Positions 1-7,853 of a stretch of 32,654 bases of DNA are shown piece after piece. The position numbers were made by a program, and so were the translations under genes. The stretch is from an uncultured Eubacteriaceae bacterium (GTDB taxonomy: Bacteria; Bacillota; Clostridia; Lachnospirales; CAG-274). The notes beneath the pieces were generated by a model, which was not told the origin of the DNA, did no database searches, and saw only the letters and a list, made by a program, of their open reading frames with translations. How positions within the stretch are numbered: position 1 is the first letter of the stretch; each line of letters starts with the position of its first letter. The DNA lies in assembly GCA_948441255.1 (NCBI GenBank), contig CAOJPS010000005.1, forward strand, positions 1 to 32,654. The letters run 5' to 3'.

Positions 1-697
1 TTAATTCTGTATGGTTTACAATTCTTTTCTTGATATTTTTTTCGGTATAAGCTGTTCCCAAAAGTTTTGTATTGAAAAATACCTTGCTTTTTTCTCCCTT
101 GAAATAAAGATATTTGCCTTGTTTTATTTTATATTTTTGATACTGCATATAACCTAAAAAATCGTCAAATGTGTTTGAATTTTTTATGGCTTCATCTATG
201 ACTTTTTTCAGTTTTTCTCTATTATTTTTTTCTTCGGGAACAATAACTGAAAGATTATTTTCTCTGCATAAATCATCGCTTACACTTCTCATTTTTTTTA
301 GATTGTTTAAATTGTTGCGAAATTTTTTATGATTTTCAAAATCAACAGCGTTTACGAGAAAATGATTGTGAATATGGTTTCTGTCAATATGCGTTGCCAT
401 AACATACTGATGATTGGGATACAGCCGTTTCATCATTTCCTGTCCTATTTCAAGAGCCTTTTGCGGCGTTATATTATCCTCCGGAGAAAATGACTGACAA
501 ATATGGTGTGCTAAATTATTTCCATAATGTTTTGCGTATTTCGCCACTTCCTCAAATTGCTTTACCGTATTTTTTGTAGAACACATATAAGAAGAAATCA
601 AAATATTATTTTCCGTTTTTTCAGGACTTTGAATATAATCTATCACTTGCTGAAGATGTGTGCCTGACTTAACACATTTAATTTTTACATAAGCCAT
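1..697 (-). CDS. MOB-P type relaxase, partial (C-terminus outside window)
   Basis: Relaxases nick one strand at oriT, stay bound to its 5' end and lead it into the recipient. The frame opens with ATG at 697 and stays open for 232 codons to the left edge, so the C-terminal part is missing. The N-terminal half carries the conserved metal-binding signature of MobA/VirD2-family relaxases: H103, D105, H108, H110 and H112 in the stretch THIDRNHIHNHF. A likely catalytic tyrosine lies further upstream (Y22 is a candidate). The start overlaps the stop of the MobC-like gene by one base, so the two are translationally coupled. The TTA at bases 1-3 is not in this frame and does not end the gene. The family assignment rests on the histidine motif and the partner gene and is secure; the subfamily is not. 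Confidence 0.9.
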   Translation of the reverse strand, partial: MAYVKIKCVKSGTHLQQVIDYIQSPEKTENNILISSYMCSTKNTVKQFEEVAKYAKHYGNNLAHHICQSFSPEDNITPQKALEIGQEMMKRLYPNHQYVMATHIDRNHIHNHFLVNAVDFENHKKFRNNLNNLKKMRSVSDDLCRENNLSVIVPEEKNNREKLKKVIDEAIKNSNTFDDFLGYMQYQKYKIKQGKYLYFKGEKSKVFFNTKLLGTAYTEKNIKKRIVNHTEL

Positions 698-1047
698 TAC
701 AATTTCCCTTTTTCAGCCGCCGTGAAAACTTCAAATACGCTTTGAATAATATTCTCTGTTTTGATTATTCTTTTTTGCAAATCCTCAATTTCATTCTTAT
801 AAAGATTTCCCGTTGTGTTTGCGATTTTAGCAATCTGATTAACATTTATCCCGATTTTATTTATCTCATTAGCGACTTTCATAAGCGGATTTGTATCAAC
901 CACATAAATTTTAGAATGTGTCAGCAAATGAAGAACAAAATCGCTGTAATTAGAAATCTGTGTTTTTTCTTTAAAGTTTTTAAAATATTCGGATTCATCT
1001 TCCGTAAATCTAAGAATTATCTGTTTATTCCTTGTTCTGTTTTGCAT
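697..1047 (-). CDS. mobC: MobC-like mobilization accessory protein
   Basis: Proteins of this family bind oriT beside the nick and help the relaxase open the DNA. The 116-residue product starts with a basic segment followed by a short strand and helices resembling a ribbon-helix-helix DNA-binding unit (about residues 6-45). The C-terminal half contains the family-typical stretch NEINKIGINVNQIAKIAN (about residues 60-78) and a final coiled helix. It lies directly upstream of the relaxase, overlapping it by one base, and directly downstream of a block of inverted repeats that could be oriT. That gene order is standard for small mobilizable elements. I infer the function from this motif and context. 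Confidence 0.8.
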   Translation of the reverse strand: MQNRTRNKQIILRFTEDESEYFKNFKEKTQISNYSDFVLHLLTHSKIYVVDTNPLMKVANEINKIGINVNQIAKIANTTGNLYKNEIEDLQKRIIKTENIIQSVFEVFTAAEKGKL

Positions 1048-1097
1048 AATTTTCCTCTTTTCATTTTTTTATTTTTGCGGAGCAAAACAACAGGGGC

Positions 1098-1200
1098 TTG
1101 GGGATTTCCCCAAACAGATTTTAAGGCGTTGCCTTAACAAGCCGCCGTAGGATTTGCCAATTTTGAAAAACTCGTTTTTTCAATTAGGCTATCCTACGGC
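1098..1200. other. Candidate origin of transfer (oriT): three inverted repeats
   Basis: Three dyads lie in a row upstream of mobC: TTGGGG/CCCCAA with a 4-base loop (1098-1113), TTAAGGC/GCCTTAA with a 3-base loop (1121-1137), and GCCGTAGGAT/ATCCTACGGC (1144-1153 and 1191-1200), whose intervening sequence also pairs partly. Clustered inverted repeats beside relaxase and MobC genes are the usual architecture of an oriT. The block is richer in G+C than the surrounding DNA. The nick site cannot be placed by eye. Some dyads could instead act as terminators or MobC operators. Confidence 0.55.
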
Positions 1201-1510
1201 TTTGCTTGCAGAATAGCGAAAATTAATTTTCTCAGAGCCTTTTTTCTTAAATCCGTAAAATAAAGTCTTGTAATTCTAAAATACAAGTTTTTTATAAAAA
1301 AGTCAATAAAAAAAACAAAATTATAAACATTAAACGAATAAAATTATAGGCGACTTTTATTAAAAATAGCCAAAATATAAGTTTTAAAAATTATTTTAAG
1401 AAAAAAGGGGCTGATTGTTTCTAAAAAATTTTTAAAGATTGTTCTATTTATTATAGAAGGGTAAAAATGCTTTTTCCATAAATGCTTGTGTATGTAATGG
1501 AGATGATTTT
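1201..1510. other. AT-rich non-coding stretch between oriT and sigma-like gene
   Basis: No credible gene is visible here. A short dyad, CTTGTA/TACAAG, lies near 1275-1295, and a second, TTCTAT/ATAGAA, near 1443-1459 just upstream of the sigma-like gene, where a promoter or operator would be expected. I see no convincing -35/-10 pair. A GGAGATG ribosome-binding site sits just before the ATG at 1511. Confidence 0.4.
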
Positions 1511-1939
1511 ATGTACAGCGAAGAAGATTTAGATGTTATGAAAAGGTTTGACTCATATATCCGCAAATGTATCAAAAACTTATCTATTAATTATGATAAG
1601 AGAGAAAAAAATAAATGGTACAGCAACATTATTCTTGTCAACAATGAAGAAGATTTTAATATTAAAGATGAACTCGCTGAATTTGAAAATAGTATCCTTG
1701 CACAAGAAAAAATATTCGTTGTAAAGGATATACATATAAAAGTCAAAGGCGAAAAATTAATTAATGCTTTAGAACAGCTTTCAGAAGAACAAAGAAATAT
1801 ACTCTTGTTATATTACTTTGAGTATGAAACAGATTTAAAGATTGCACAGCAGCTTAATTCTATTCAAAGAACAATTAATAATCGAAGAAAAGCCGCTTTG
1901 AATTTATTAAAAAATATTTTAGGTTCATATAGTGAATGA
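1511..1939 (+). CDS. Sigma-70 region-4 type regulator of the mobile element
   Basis: The product has 142 residues and is much shorter than a housekeeping sigma factor. Its C-terminal part (about residues 85-140) is a sigma region-4 helix-turn-helix: LEQLSEEQRNILLLYYFEYE, then an IAQQL-type turn and a recognition helix rich in Arg and Asn. The N-terminal half has no region-2 core that I can recognise. Small proteins of this kind are common in clostridial conjugative and mobilizable elements, where they are thought to control element genes. The next gene overlaps its end by 8 bases, so the two are co-translated. Its target promoter is unknown. Confidence 0.75.
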   Translation: MYSEEDLDVMKRFDSYIRKCIKNLSINYDKREKNKWYSNIILVNNEEDFNIKDELAEFENSILAQEKIFVVKDIHIKVKGEKLINALEQLSEEQRNILLLYYFEYETDLKIAQQLNSIQRTINNRRKAALNLLKNILGSYSE

Positions 1940-2162
1940 GAAAAATATAAAACTTCTTGAAAGAAATGTAATTGAAGCAATCAAAGAAAATAATGAAACT
2001 GCTTTAAATAAATTATACAAACATTATGAAAAGTTTATTATCGCCTATTGTACTAAAATGAAATTTGATGAAAACGGAAAACCATATTATTTTTTTGATG
2101 AAGATAAATGTCAGGAAATAAAAAACGGTCTTTTTATTGCAGTCAAAAAATTTAAAATTTAA
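1932..2162 (+). CDS. Small helix-turn-helix type protein of the mobile element
   Basis: The 76-residue product begins at a GTG inside the end of the sigma-like gene (8-base overlap). The N-terminal helical part (EAIKENNETALNKLYKHYEKF) resembles the small HTH proteins that accompany sigma-like factors in Tn916- and Tn1549-related elements. The C-terminal part has FDENGKPYYFFDED followed by a short helix. No better start is visible. The function is probably regulatory, but this is inference from size and position. Confidence 0.6.
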   Translation: MNEKNIKLLERNVIEAIKENNETALNKLYKHYEKFIIAYCTKMKFDENGKPYYFFDEDKCQEIKNGLFIAVKKFKI

Positions 2163-2270
2163 CTATACAACAATATACACAAGCATTTATTTTGTAGATT
2201 TTATAAAGCACATAATTACTTTTTATTATATGCTTTTTAAATTTATAAAACATAAAATAATTGTACCTTG

Positions 2271-2617
2271 AAAATTGAATATTGCAGAATATCAATAACT
2301 TTAGATTTGTATGAGCCAATTGATGAATATGCGAAGACTGTCTGTTTCAAAATTATAGAAATTGAGTTTTGTAATTTATGAAATTGTAAACGAAGAAATT
2401 TGAGTTTTCAAATTGAAGTAAAGGCACGAGCAGAAAATATTCAGACAATAAAAATCTTTTGGCAAAAGATTTAAGCGATGATGTATAAATCCTATAATGA
2501 TACTTACAGACAACCTGTTCCGCTCACGATGAAGGGGGGAAAGCTGAAACGCTTATGCGGCTTGCTAAGCCGATTGATATTATTTTTGCAAAAATGTTCT
2601 ACAAATTATTTTCATAA
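2271..2617 (+). pseudogene. Decayed coding sequence inside the mobile element
   Basis: The interval between the HTH-type gene and the 50-residue ORF has no intact long gene but shows protein-like segments broken by stops and frame changes. One frame from 2271 reads about 36 residues including ITLDLYEPIDEYAKTV and stops near 2381. A second segment near 2418-2474 reads EVKARAENIQTIKIFWQK. A third ends at 2617 with DEGGKAETLMRLAKPIDII. The last is richer in G+C than its surroundings. An ATG-started ORF of 63 codons (2478-2669) crosses the same bases in another frame and is less protein-like. I do not recognise the parent gene. This may be one gene with frameshifts or several remnants. Confidence 0.35.
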
Positions 2618-2734
2618 AATTATTATTAAAATTATTATTGAAATCTATAAAACAATAAGAGTTTTATGAAAATTATTTTTAGAATATTTAACTTTATACT
2701 GTTTAAAATAAGTATTATATGGAGGTAACCATTT

Positions 2735-2887
2735 ATGGAAAATGATAATAAAACAAAAGCATTACTTGAATACACAGCTTTAACTGTCATAAATAATACG
2801 TTATTTAAAAACGGCTTAATTGATGAACGAATTAAAGATAATATTGAAAAAAACTTACGCAGAGATTACAGGGAAACATCTATTTAG
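2735..2887 (+). CDS. Small conserved-looking ORF upstream of the recombinase, 50 aa
   Basis: A perfect GGAGGT ribosome-binding site (2721-2726) precedes an ATG at 2735 and a 50-codon frame ending in TAG at 2885-2887. The product is charged and helical (MENDNKTKALLEYTALTVIN, then LFKNGLIDERIKDNIEKNLR). Small ORFs of this size and composition often precede large serine recombinases in clostridial elements. It may be a regulator or recombination partner, but nothing in the sequence proves this. Its strong ribosome-binding site and helical composition argue that it is translated. Confidence 0.6.
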   Translation: MENDNKTKALLEYTALTVINNTLFKNGLIDERIKDNIEKNLRRDYRETSI

Positions 2888-2953
2888 AACTTATCCCTAA
2901 ATTATTTTTGTTTATGCGTAAAAACAATCTAAGGTAAATATTATAAAAAATAA

Positions 2954-2988
2954 ACGAATAAAAATCATATTAATTTTTTTATTTTCGT
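2954..2988. terminator. Hairpin downstream of the 50-aa ORF
   Basis: ACGAATAAAAAT pairs with a following TTTTTTATTTTCGT around an AT-rich loop, with Ts in the 3' arm. A weaker outer dyad (TTATCCCTAAATTA at 2891-2904 against TAATTTAGAGATA near 3010-3022) encloses it. This could end transcription of the 50-residue ORF before the recombinase promoter. AT-richness makes chance pairing possible. Confidence 0.35.
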
Positions 2989-3094
2989 TGGATTATTTTA
3001 ACTTATTTTTAATTTAGAGATAGGCTCTTAAATAAAATTAATCAATAATTCCATAGTTAAAAAATCAGATTATTATATTGAAAATTGCGGTTCT

Positions 3095-3124
3095 TTGTTA
3101 TATACTATAATTAGAGTATATAAT
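3095..3124 (+). promoter_or_regulatory. Promoter candidate for the serine recombinase, with overlapping dyad
   Basis: TTGTTA (3095-3100), an 18-base spacer and TATAAT (3119-3124) lie 26 bases before the recombinase start. The dyad ATATACT/AGTATAT (3100-3106 and 3115-3121) falls inside the spacer and reaches the -10, where a repressor could act. Another TATAAT lies within the dyad. Confidence 0.5.
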
Positions 3125-3150
3125 CAGAATATCGCAGGAAGGAGCGTAAA

Positions 3151-4866
3151 ATGGATATTCTGAAAATACGGGAAGAAATGAAAGTAAAACCGTTAAGAGA
3201 TATAAGGCTCAGGGTTGCTTATTACGCAAGAGTTTCAACAGAAAAAGATGAACAGTTAAATTCGCTGAAAAATCAACAGCAATATTATAAAGAATATATT
3301 GAGTCAAACAGAAATTGGGAATTAGTAGGCGGATATATTGATGAAGGTATTTCCGGCATTTCCGTAAAACATCGAGAAAGATTTCATCAAATGATTGACG
3401 ATGCGGTTAATGGTAAATTTGACTTTATCATTACTAAAGAAATATCAAGATTTGCCCGAAACACACTTGACAGTATTCAATATACAAGAAAATTACTTTC
3501 AAACGGCGTTGGAGTATTTTTTCAAAATGACAATATAAATACTCTTGATGAGGACAGCGAATTTCGTCTAACAATAATGGCAGGCGTAGCACAAGATGAA
3601 AGCCGTAAATTATCAAGCAGAATTAAATTCGGACACAAACAAGCGATAAAAAATGGTGTTGTAATGGGTAATTCAAGAATTTACGGATATGAAAAACAAA
3701 AAGGTAAACTTGTAGTAAATGAAAAAGAGGCTGAAATGGTAAAGATTATTTTTGAAAAATACGCAAGCGGAGAATACTCTACACCTATGCTTGAAAAATT
3801 ACTTTACGAAAAAGGTTATCGTAATTATAGCGGTCGCAAAATTAATCGAGGTGTAATAGGTCACATAATAACTAATCCAAAATATAAAGGATACTACGTT
3901 GGTAATAAAGTTAAAATTGTTGATATGTTTACAAAAAAACAAAAATTTCTTAATTCGGAAGATTGGATAATGTGGTATGACGAAGATGGTGAAACTGTTC
4001 CGGCTCTTATTGATGAGGAAACCTGGGAAAAAGCTAATCGTTTTTTTCAAAGCAGAAGTATGCAGATAAAAGCTCATAACTGTTCATATAAACACGACAA
4101 TTTATTTACAAGTAAAATCTATTGCGCTAATGATAACGCACCTTATTATCTTAAAGCAAGAAAAAACAGAAAGGGAGAAGATAGCGGCACTTGGTGTTGC
4201 AGTCATAAAATAAAAAACGGCGCTGATTCTTGTAGTTCTTTTCCAGTTAAACAAGAGGAACTTATTTCAATTTTAACTCAAATGCTTTTAGCTGTTTATG
4301 ATAATTTTGATATTCTTATTAATAAGTATATAGAATACTATAAATCGTCACAGCCAAAACAGGAAGATAGCAGTACAAATATTGCTGAAATAGAAGAAGA
4401 AATCGCAAAAATTGAAATAAAAAAAGATAAGCTCCTTGATTTAAGTCTTGACGGAAGAATTTCCAATGCGGAATTTGGAAAAAGAAACGATACTTTTAAT
4501 CAAAAAATCGGCGAACTTGAAAAGATGAAATCAGAACTTATTGAAAAATCAAAAAATCAGAATAATGATTTGGAAAGTCTTGATTTCATAAGAAAAACAA
4601 TTAAATCATATATAGTTGATGGACAACTCATATTTACACAAGCTTCAATTAATCAAATGATTGAGAGAATTTATGTGAAACCTATTGATAAATATTATGC
4701 CGAAATTACTATTATACTAAGGACAGGAAAAGAGCAGATTTTTCCGGCATACAGTAAAAAAATCCCTAAAAAGCCTATGAGTTGTTTCGTTAACACGTTT
4801 AAGAAAATGATTGAGGCACAAGAAAGAGAAATGGCGCAGAAAAACCAGACTCCTTCTTCAAAATAA
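3151..4866 (+). CDS. Large serine recombinase (site-specific integrase/excisionase)
   Basis: The 571-residue enzyme is full length for the large serine recombinase family that integrates and excises clostridial elements. The resolvase catalytic domain covers about residues 20-165, with YYARVST holding the nucleophile S29, and the conserved ISRFARN arginines at R100 and R103. A recombinase domain follows (about 175-290). Next is a zinc-ribbon region with cysteines in IYCANDN, TWCCSH and ADSC (about 325-370), then a long charged coiled coil (about 395-475) and a C-terminal tail. AGGAAGGAG precedes the ATG. It is the last gene before the chromosomal spoVB, so the element's right end is probably just downstream. 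Confidence 0.95.
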   Translation: MDILKIREEMKVKPLRDIRLRVAYYARVSTEKDEQLNSLKNQQQYYKEYIESNRNWELVGGYIDEGISGISVKHRERFHQMIDDAVNGKFDFIITKEISRFARNTLDSIQYTRKLLSNGVGVFFQNDNINTLDEDSEFRLTIMAGVAQDESRKLSSRIKFGHKQAIKNGVVMGNSRIYGYEKQKGKLVVNEKEAEMVKIIFEKYASGEYSTPMLEKLLYEKGYRNYSGRKINRGVIGHIITNPKYKGYYVGNKVKIVDMFTKKQKFLNSEDWIMWYDEDGETVPALIDEETWEKANRFFQSRSMQIKAHNCSYKHDNLFTSKIYCANDNAPYYLKARKNRKGEDSGTWCCSHKIKNGADSCSSFPVKQEELISILTQMLLAVYDNFDILINKYIEYYKSSQPKQEDSSTNIAEIEEEIAKIEIKKDKLLDLSLDGRISNAEFGKRNDTFNQKIGELEKMKSELIEKSKNQNNDLESLDFIRKTIKSYIVDGQLIFTQASINQMIERIYVKPIDKYYAEITIILRTGKEQIFPAYSKKIPKKPMSCFVNTFKKMIEAQEREMAQKNQTPSSK

Positions 4867-4906
4867 ATAAACAGTTAAATCAAAAAATGAGATATATCAT
4901 TTAAAG

Positions 4907-4978
4907 CGAAGCAATAAAAGAATGAACAAACAAACTTTAATAAAATTTAATGTATTAAGAAATTCTTTTATTGTTTCG
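4907..4978. repeat. 17-bp inverted repeat downstream of the recombinase
   Basis: CGAAGCAATAAAAGAAT (4907-4923) is the reverse complement of 4962-4978 apart from one base that would form a G-U pair, with 38 bases between. It may be a terminator for the recombinase gene or a recombinase-binding site near the element end. Position alone cannot decide. Confidence 0.5.
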
Positions 4979-5002
4979 TACTAAAACTCTACAAATTTTT
5001 AT

Positions 5003-5044
5003 AAAAAACGAGAATCAAAATATATTTTTGATTCTCGTTTTTTT
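5003..5044. terminator. Strong intrinsic terminator between mobile element and spoVB
   Basis: AAAACGAGAATCAAAA pairs perfectly with TTTTGATTCTCGTTTT around a 5-base loop and is flanked by A and T runs, so it can work on both strands. It isolates the recombinase from spoVB. The element-chromosome junction probably lies within a few hundred bases of it. Confidence 0.85.
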
Positions 5045-5272
5045 ATGGAAACACTATACTTCTTTTGAAATCTCATACTAACAATAGTACCATCAAAAAA
5101 ACATTTCATTTCGTGAGTGTCAACTTTATTGACACGCTGATATGTAGAATTTATACATATATTGCCTTTTGTCCTAATAAACTTTTATTATAAAAAAATA
5201 ATAAATATTAAACCATAATAGTGCTTTTTTAAAAATTTTGCGAATTGATATAAAAGACAAAGGAGAATTGCG
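5045..5272. other. Spacer holding the likely element-chromosome junction and spoVB leader
   Basis: No gene is visible. A dyad GTGTCAA/TTGACAC with a 5-base centre (5117-5135) is the most distinct feature and could be an attachment-site arm or an operator. The junction cannot be fixed because the element's other end is outside the window. A ribosome-binding site, AAAGGAG, precedes spoVB. I see no convincing promoter pair. Confidence 0.35.
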
Positions 5273-6811
5273 ATGAAAACAAAAAGTATAGCAAAAGGAG
5301 CGTTAATACTCACACTAGCTGGAATAATAACACGAATATTAGGTTTCATATATCGTGTATATATGTCAAACACAATAGGTTCAGAGGGAATGGGATTATA
5401 CCAGCTTATAGTTCCAATATATATGCTTGTATGGAGCATATCCTCATCAGGAATATCAACTACAATATCAAAACTGACAGCACAAGAAAATGCCGAAAAT
5501 AAATATGGAAATATAAACAAAATATTATTTCATTCAATGCTTATATCTATCACTGTTGCCGCTTTACTAAGCGTAACTATTTATACTTTATCAGATAAAA
5601 TATGTGTAAATCTATTAAAAGACACAAGAGCAATATTATCATTAAAACTTATATGTTTTTGTTTTCCTTTTATGGCAGCCGGCTCTTGTATAAGAGGTTG
5701 GTTTTTTGGGCTACAGGAAACACTTACTCCGGCTATAAGTCAAGTTTTTGAACAATCTGTAAGAATGGCAGCAATATTTTTTCTTTCAGGCATATTAATA
5801 CCAAAAGGCGTTGAATTTGCCTCAGCGGCAGCAGTAACCGGTATGTGTCTTGGAGAAATAGCTTCATTTGTTTATGTATACATTTCACACAAATATTTTA
5901 AAAAAGAAAAAAAATTATATTCAAAACCTACAATGAATATAAGAATAGTTTACATAGCCATTTTAACAATGGCAATACCATTAACCGCCAACAGAATGAC
6001 CGGCTCATTTCTCTCAACAATAGAAAATATATTAATACCGCAAAAATTACAAGCCTTTGGTCTTACACAAAAAGAAGCTATGGAAATGTATGGGGAAATT
6101 TCAGGAATGGTAATGCCATTAATAATGTTTCCCTCATCAATTTTAACAGCACTCTCAACCACTCTGCTGCCGGCTATTTCAGAAGCGGCGGCAAAAAACA
6201 ATAACACACGCATAATATCAGCATTAAAAAAATCAATGTCTTTCACCTCTATAATAGGAATAGGCGCTTGCGGTCTTTTCATTACATATTCAAATGAAAT
6301 ATGCGAATTAATATATAACCGATACGAATTAGGAAATCTTTTATTTTTAATAGGAATAACTTGCCCTTTAACTTATTTACAGGTCACATTTTCAGGAATA
6401 CTGAATGGTCTTGGAGAGCAAATATTTATATTCAAAACAAGCATAATAAGTTCATTTATAAACATAAGTTTCATTTATTTCTTAATTCCTAAGTATGGTA
6501 TATACGCTTTTATATTAGGCTGGCTAATAAGCCTTTTAACAGTAAGTTTTATATGTATAAAAAGAACAATAAAAAGAACAGGCTTAAAATTAAACCTCTC
6601 TCTATGGTTTATAAAGCCAACAATATGTATAGCAGGGAGTTGTATAATATCAAAAGCTATTTACACAAAATATTTAATTCAGATTAATAAATTCATTTCA
6701 ATACCTTTCTCAATATGTATAATAGGCTTATTTTATATTTTGTTTCTACTATTCACAGAATGTTTTAAAATATCCTCACTCAAAGAACTTATAAAATCAG
6801 CCGTAAAATAA
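5273..6811 (+). CDS. spoVB: SpoVB-family polysaccharide/lipid flippase
   Basis: The 512-residue product is an integral membrane protein with about 14 hydrophobic segments, in the MOP superfamily with MurJ and Wzx. The N-terminus KGALILTLAGIITRILGFIYR is typical of SpoVB-like proteins, as are the PTLT-type loops. Such proteins move lipid-linked sugar precursors across the membrane; SpoVB itself is needed for spore cortex synthesis. Length matches the family. The gene stands alone on the plus strand, after a terminator and before an inverted-repeat element. Firmicutes often carry several paralogues, so its role in cortex rather than another polysaccharide is inferred. Confidence 0.85.
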   Translation: MKTKSIAKGALILTLAGIITRILGFIYRVYMSNTIGSEGMGLYQLIVPIYMLVWSISSSGISTTISKLTAQENAENKYGNINKILFHSMLISITVAALLSVTIYTLSDKICVNLLKDTRAILSLKLICFCFPFMAAGSCIRGWFFGLQETLTPAISQVFEQSVRMAAIFFLSGILIPKGVEFASAAAVTGMCLGEIASFVYVYISHKYFKKEKKLYSKPTMNIRIVYIAILTMAIPLTANRMTGSFLSTIENILIPQKLQAFGLTQKEAMEMYGEISGMVMPLIMFPSSILTALSTTLLPAISEAAAKNNNTRIISALKKSMSFTSIIGIGACGLFITYSNEICELIYNRYELGNLLFLIGITCPLTYLQVTFSGILNGLGEQIFIFKTSIISSFINISFIYFLIPKYGIYAFILGWLISLLTVSFICIKRTIKRTGLKLNLSLWFIKPTICIAGSCIISKAIYTKYLIQINKFISIPFSICIIGLFYILFLLFTECFKISSLKELIKSAVK

Positions 6812-6861
6812 AAATAATTTTTTATGTCCTTTTCAGATGTTTTATGTTAAAATAGTATAAA

Positions 6862-7018
6862 GGCAATACCGCATAATTAATATTTTGCAGCTTTGGATGA
6901 TATTTTCCACTGCTGTGTCAAAGGCTCTTATCATAGGCTACGACTATGATTGCGAGCCTTTTCCTTGCACTGAAAAATATCATCTCAAACCTGCTTTATT
7001 GAATTATGCGATATTGCC
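6862..7018. mobile_element. MITE-like inverted-repeat element, 157 bp (type D)
   Basis: The ends are inverted repeats: GGCAATACCGCATAATT on the left matches the reverse complement of the right end (GGCAATATCGCATAATT) with one mismatch, and pairing continues less perfectly for about 45 bases. The inner part adds AAAGGCTC/GAGCCTTT and ATCATAG/CTATGAT. TAAA flanks both sides (6858-6861 and 7019-7022), a 4-bp target duplication. The termini differ at only two positions from those of the elements at 9627-9767 and 27014-27153, but the core is unrelated. It has no coding capacity. It lies between spoVB and the cytidylate-kinase-like gene. Confidence 0.8.
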
Positions 7019-7083
7019 TAAAGAAGAAATATCATTTTAAAATATTCAGAAAGGTAAACCGCGTCAAAGCGGGGGTGGGTTTT

Positions 7084-7716
7084 ATGAGCGACAAATTTAT
7101 TGTTACAATAAGCCGTCAATTCGGAAGCGGCGGACGTGAAATAGGAAAGAAAATAGCAGATTCTCTTGGAATAGAGTTTTATGATAAAGAGCTTATTTCT
7201 CTTGCGTCAAAAGAAAGCGGATTCTGTGAAAATGTATTTGAAAAAGCCGATGAAGCGCCGTCGAATAGTTTTCTGTACTCTCTTGTAATGGGTTCAAATC
7301 CAATGAGTTCTCTTTTTTTCAGAAACGATGACCTTCTAACAAACGACAAGCTTTTTTCAATTCAGTCCAAAGTAATAAAAAACATAGCAAATGAAAAATC
7401 CTGCGTAATAGTCGGACGCTGTTCAGATTATATTTTAAGAGAAGAAAAAAACTTAACTAGAGTATATTTTCACGCCGATATGGATTTCCGTGTAAAAAGA
7501 ACTATGGAATTATATAAACAATCAGAAAAAGACGCTAATGCTTCCATTTTAAAAGCCGACAAAAAACGCAATAACTATTATAACTACTATACAGGAAACG
7601 AATGGACAGACCTAAAAAATTATGACATAATAATAAACACAAGCAAAATAGGTGTTGAAAATTCTGTAAAAGCCGTAATAAACTATGTAAATATGGTCAG
7701 AGAAATAAATAAATAA
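7084..7716 (+). CDS. Cytidylate-kinase-like protein
   Basis: The 210-residue product begins MSDKFIVTISRQFGSGGREI, with the P-loop-like GSGGREIG at about residues 13-20. It belongs to the cytidylate-kinase-like family (Pfam Cytidylate_kin2), widespread in Clostridia and distinct from canonical Cmk. Substrate is unproven; nucleoside monophosphate phosphorylation is inferred. Conserved later parts include VGRCSDYIL, a fixed feature of these proteins. I chose ATG 7084 because homologues start at this motif and a G-rich site (GGGGGTGGG) precedes it. The upstream extension to 7006 runs into the end of the neighbouring repeat element. A bidirectional terminator follows. Confidence 0.85.
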   Translation: MSDKFIVTISRQFGSGGREIGKKIADSLGIEFYDKELISLASKESGFCENVFEKADEAPSNSFLYSLVMGSNPMSSLFFRNDDLLTNDKLFSIQSKVIKNIANEKSCVIVGRCSDYILREEKNLTRVYFHADMDFRVKRTMELYKQSEKDANASILKADKKRNNYYNYYTGNEWTDLKNYDIIINTSKIGVENSVKAVINYVNMVREINK

Positions 7717-7727
7717 GTTCATCTTGT

Positions 7728-7781
7728 AAAAAAGGCTGTCACAAATAGTTAAATTATACACCGATTTGTAACAGCCTTTTT
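7728..7781. terminator. Bidirectional terminator between the kinase-like gene and purH
   Basis: AAAAAAGGCTGTCACAAAT (7728-7746) pairs with ATTTGTAACAGCCTTTTT (7764-7781), one G-U type mismatch, loop of 17 bases. It sits between convergent genes with A and T runs on both sides. Confidence 0.9.
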
Positions 7782-7853
7782 AAAGAAGTGCGGACAGAGC
7801 AATCCAAAAATACTGAACAGTCAGCAGGATACGGGACTTAAATCCCTCATTTT

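Noticed and set aside
1-3. TTA at the left edge as the stop of the relaxase
   Set aside because: It is not in the reading frame of the gene starting at 697, which remains open at the window edge.
742-1137. A 131-codon plus-strand frame
   Set aside because: It is antisense to the MobC-like gene, is rich in Phe, Ile, Cys as antisense AT-rich frames are, and has no ribosome-binding site.
1144-1200. Reading the large dyad upstream of mobC as an ordinary terminator
   Set aside because: It has no T run on either side and lies with two other dyads beside relaxase genes, which fits oriT better, though not proven.
7006-7083. N-terminal extension of the cytidylate-kinase-like protein
   Set aside because: It begins in the end of an inverted-repeat element and has no family similarity; the motif-bearing start at 7084 is better.
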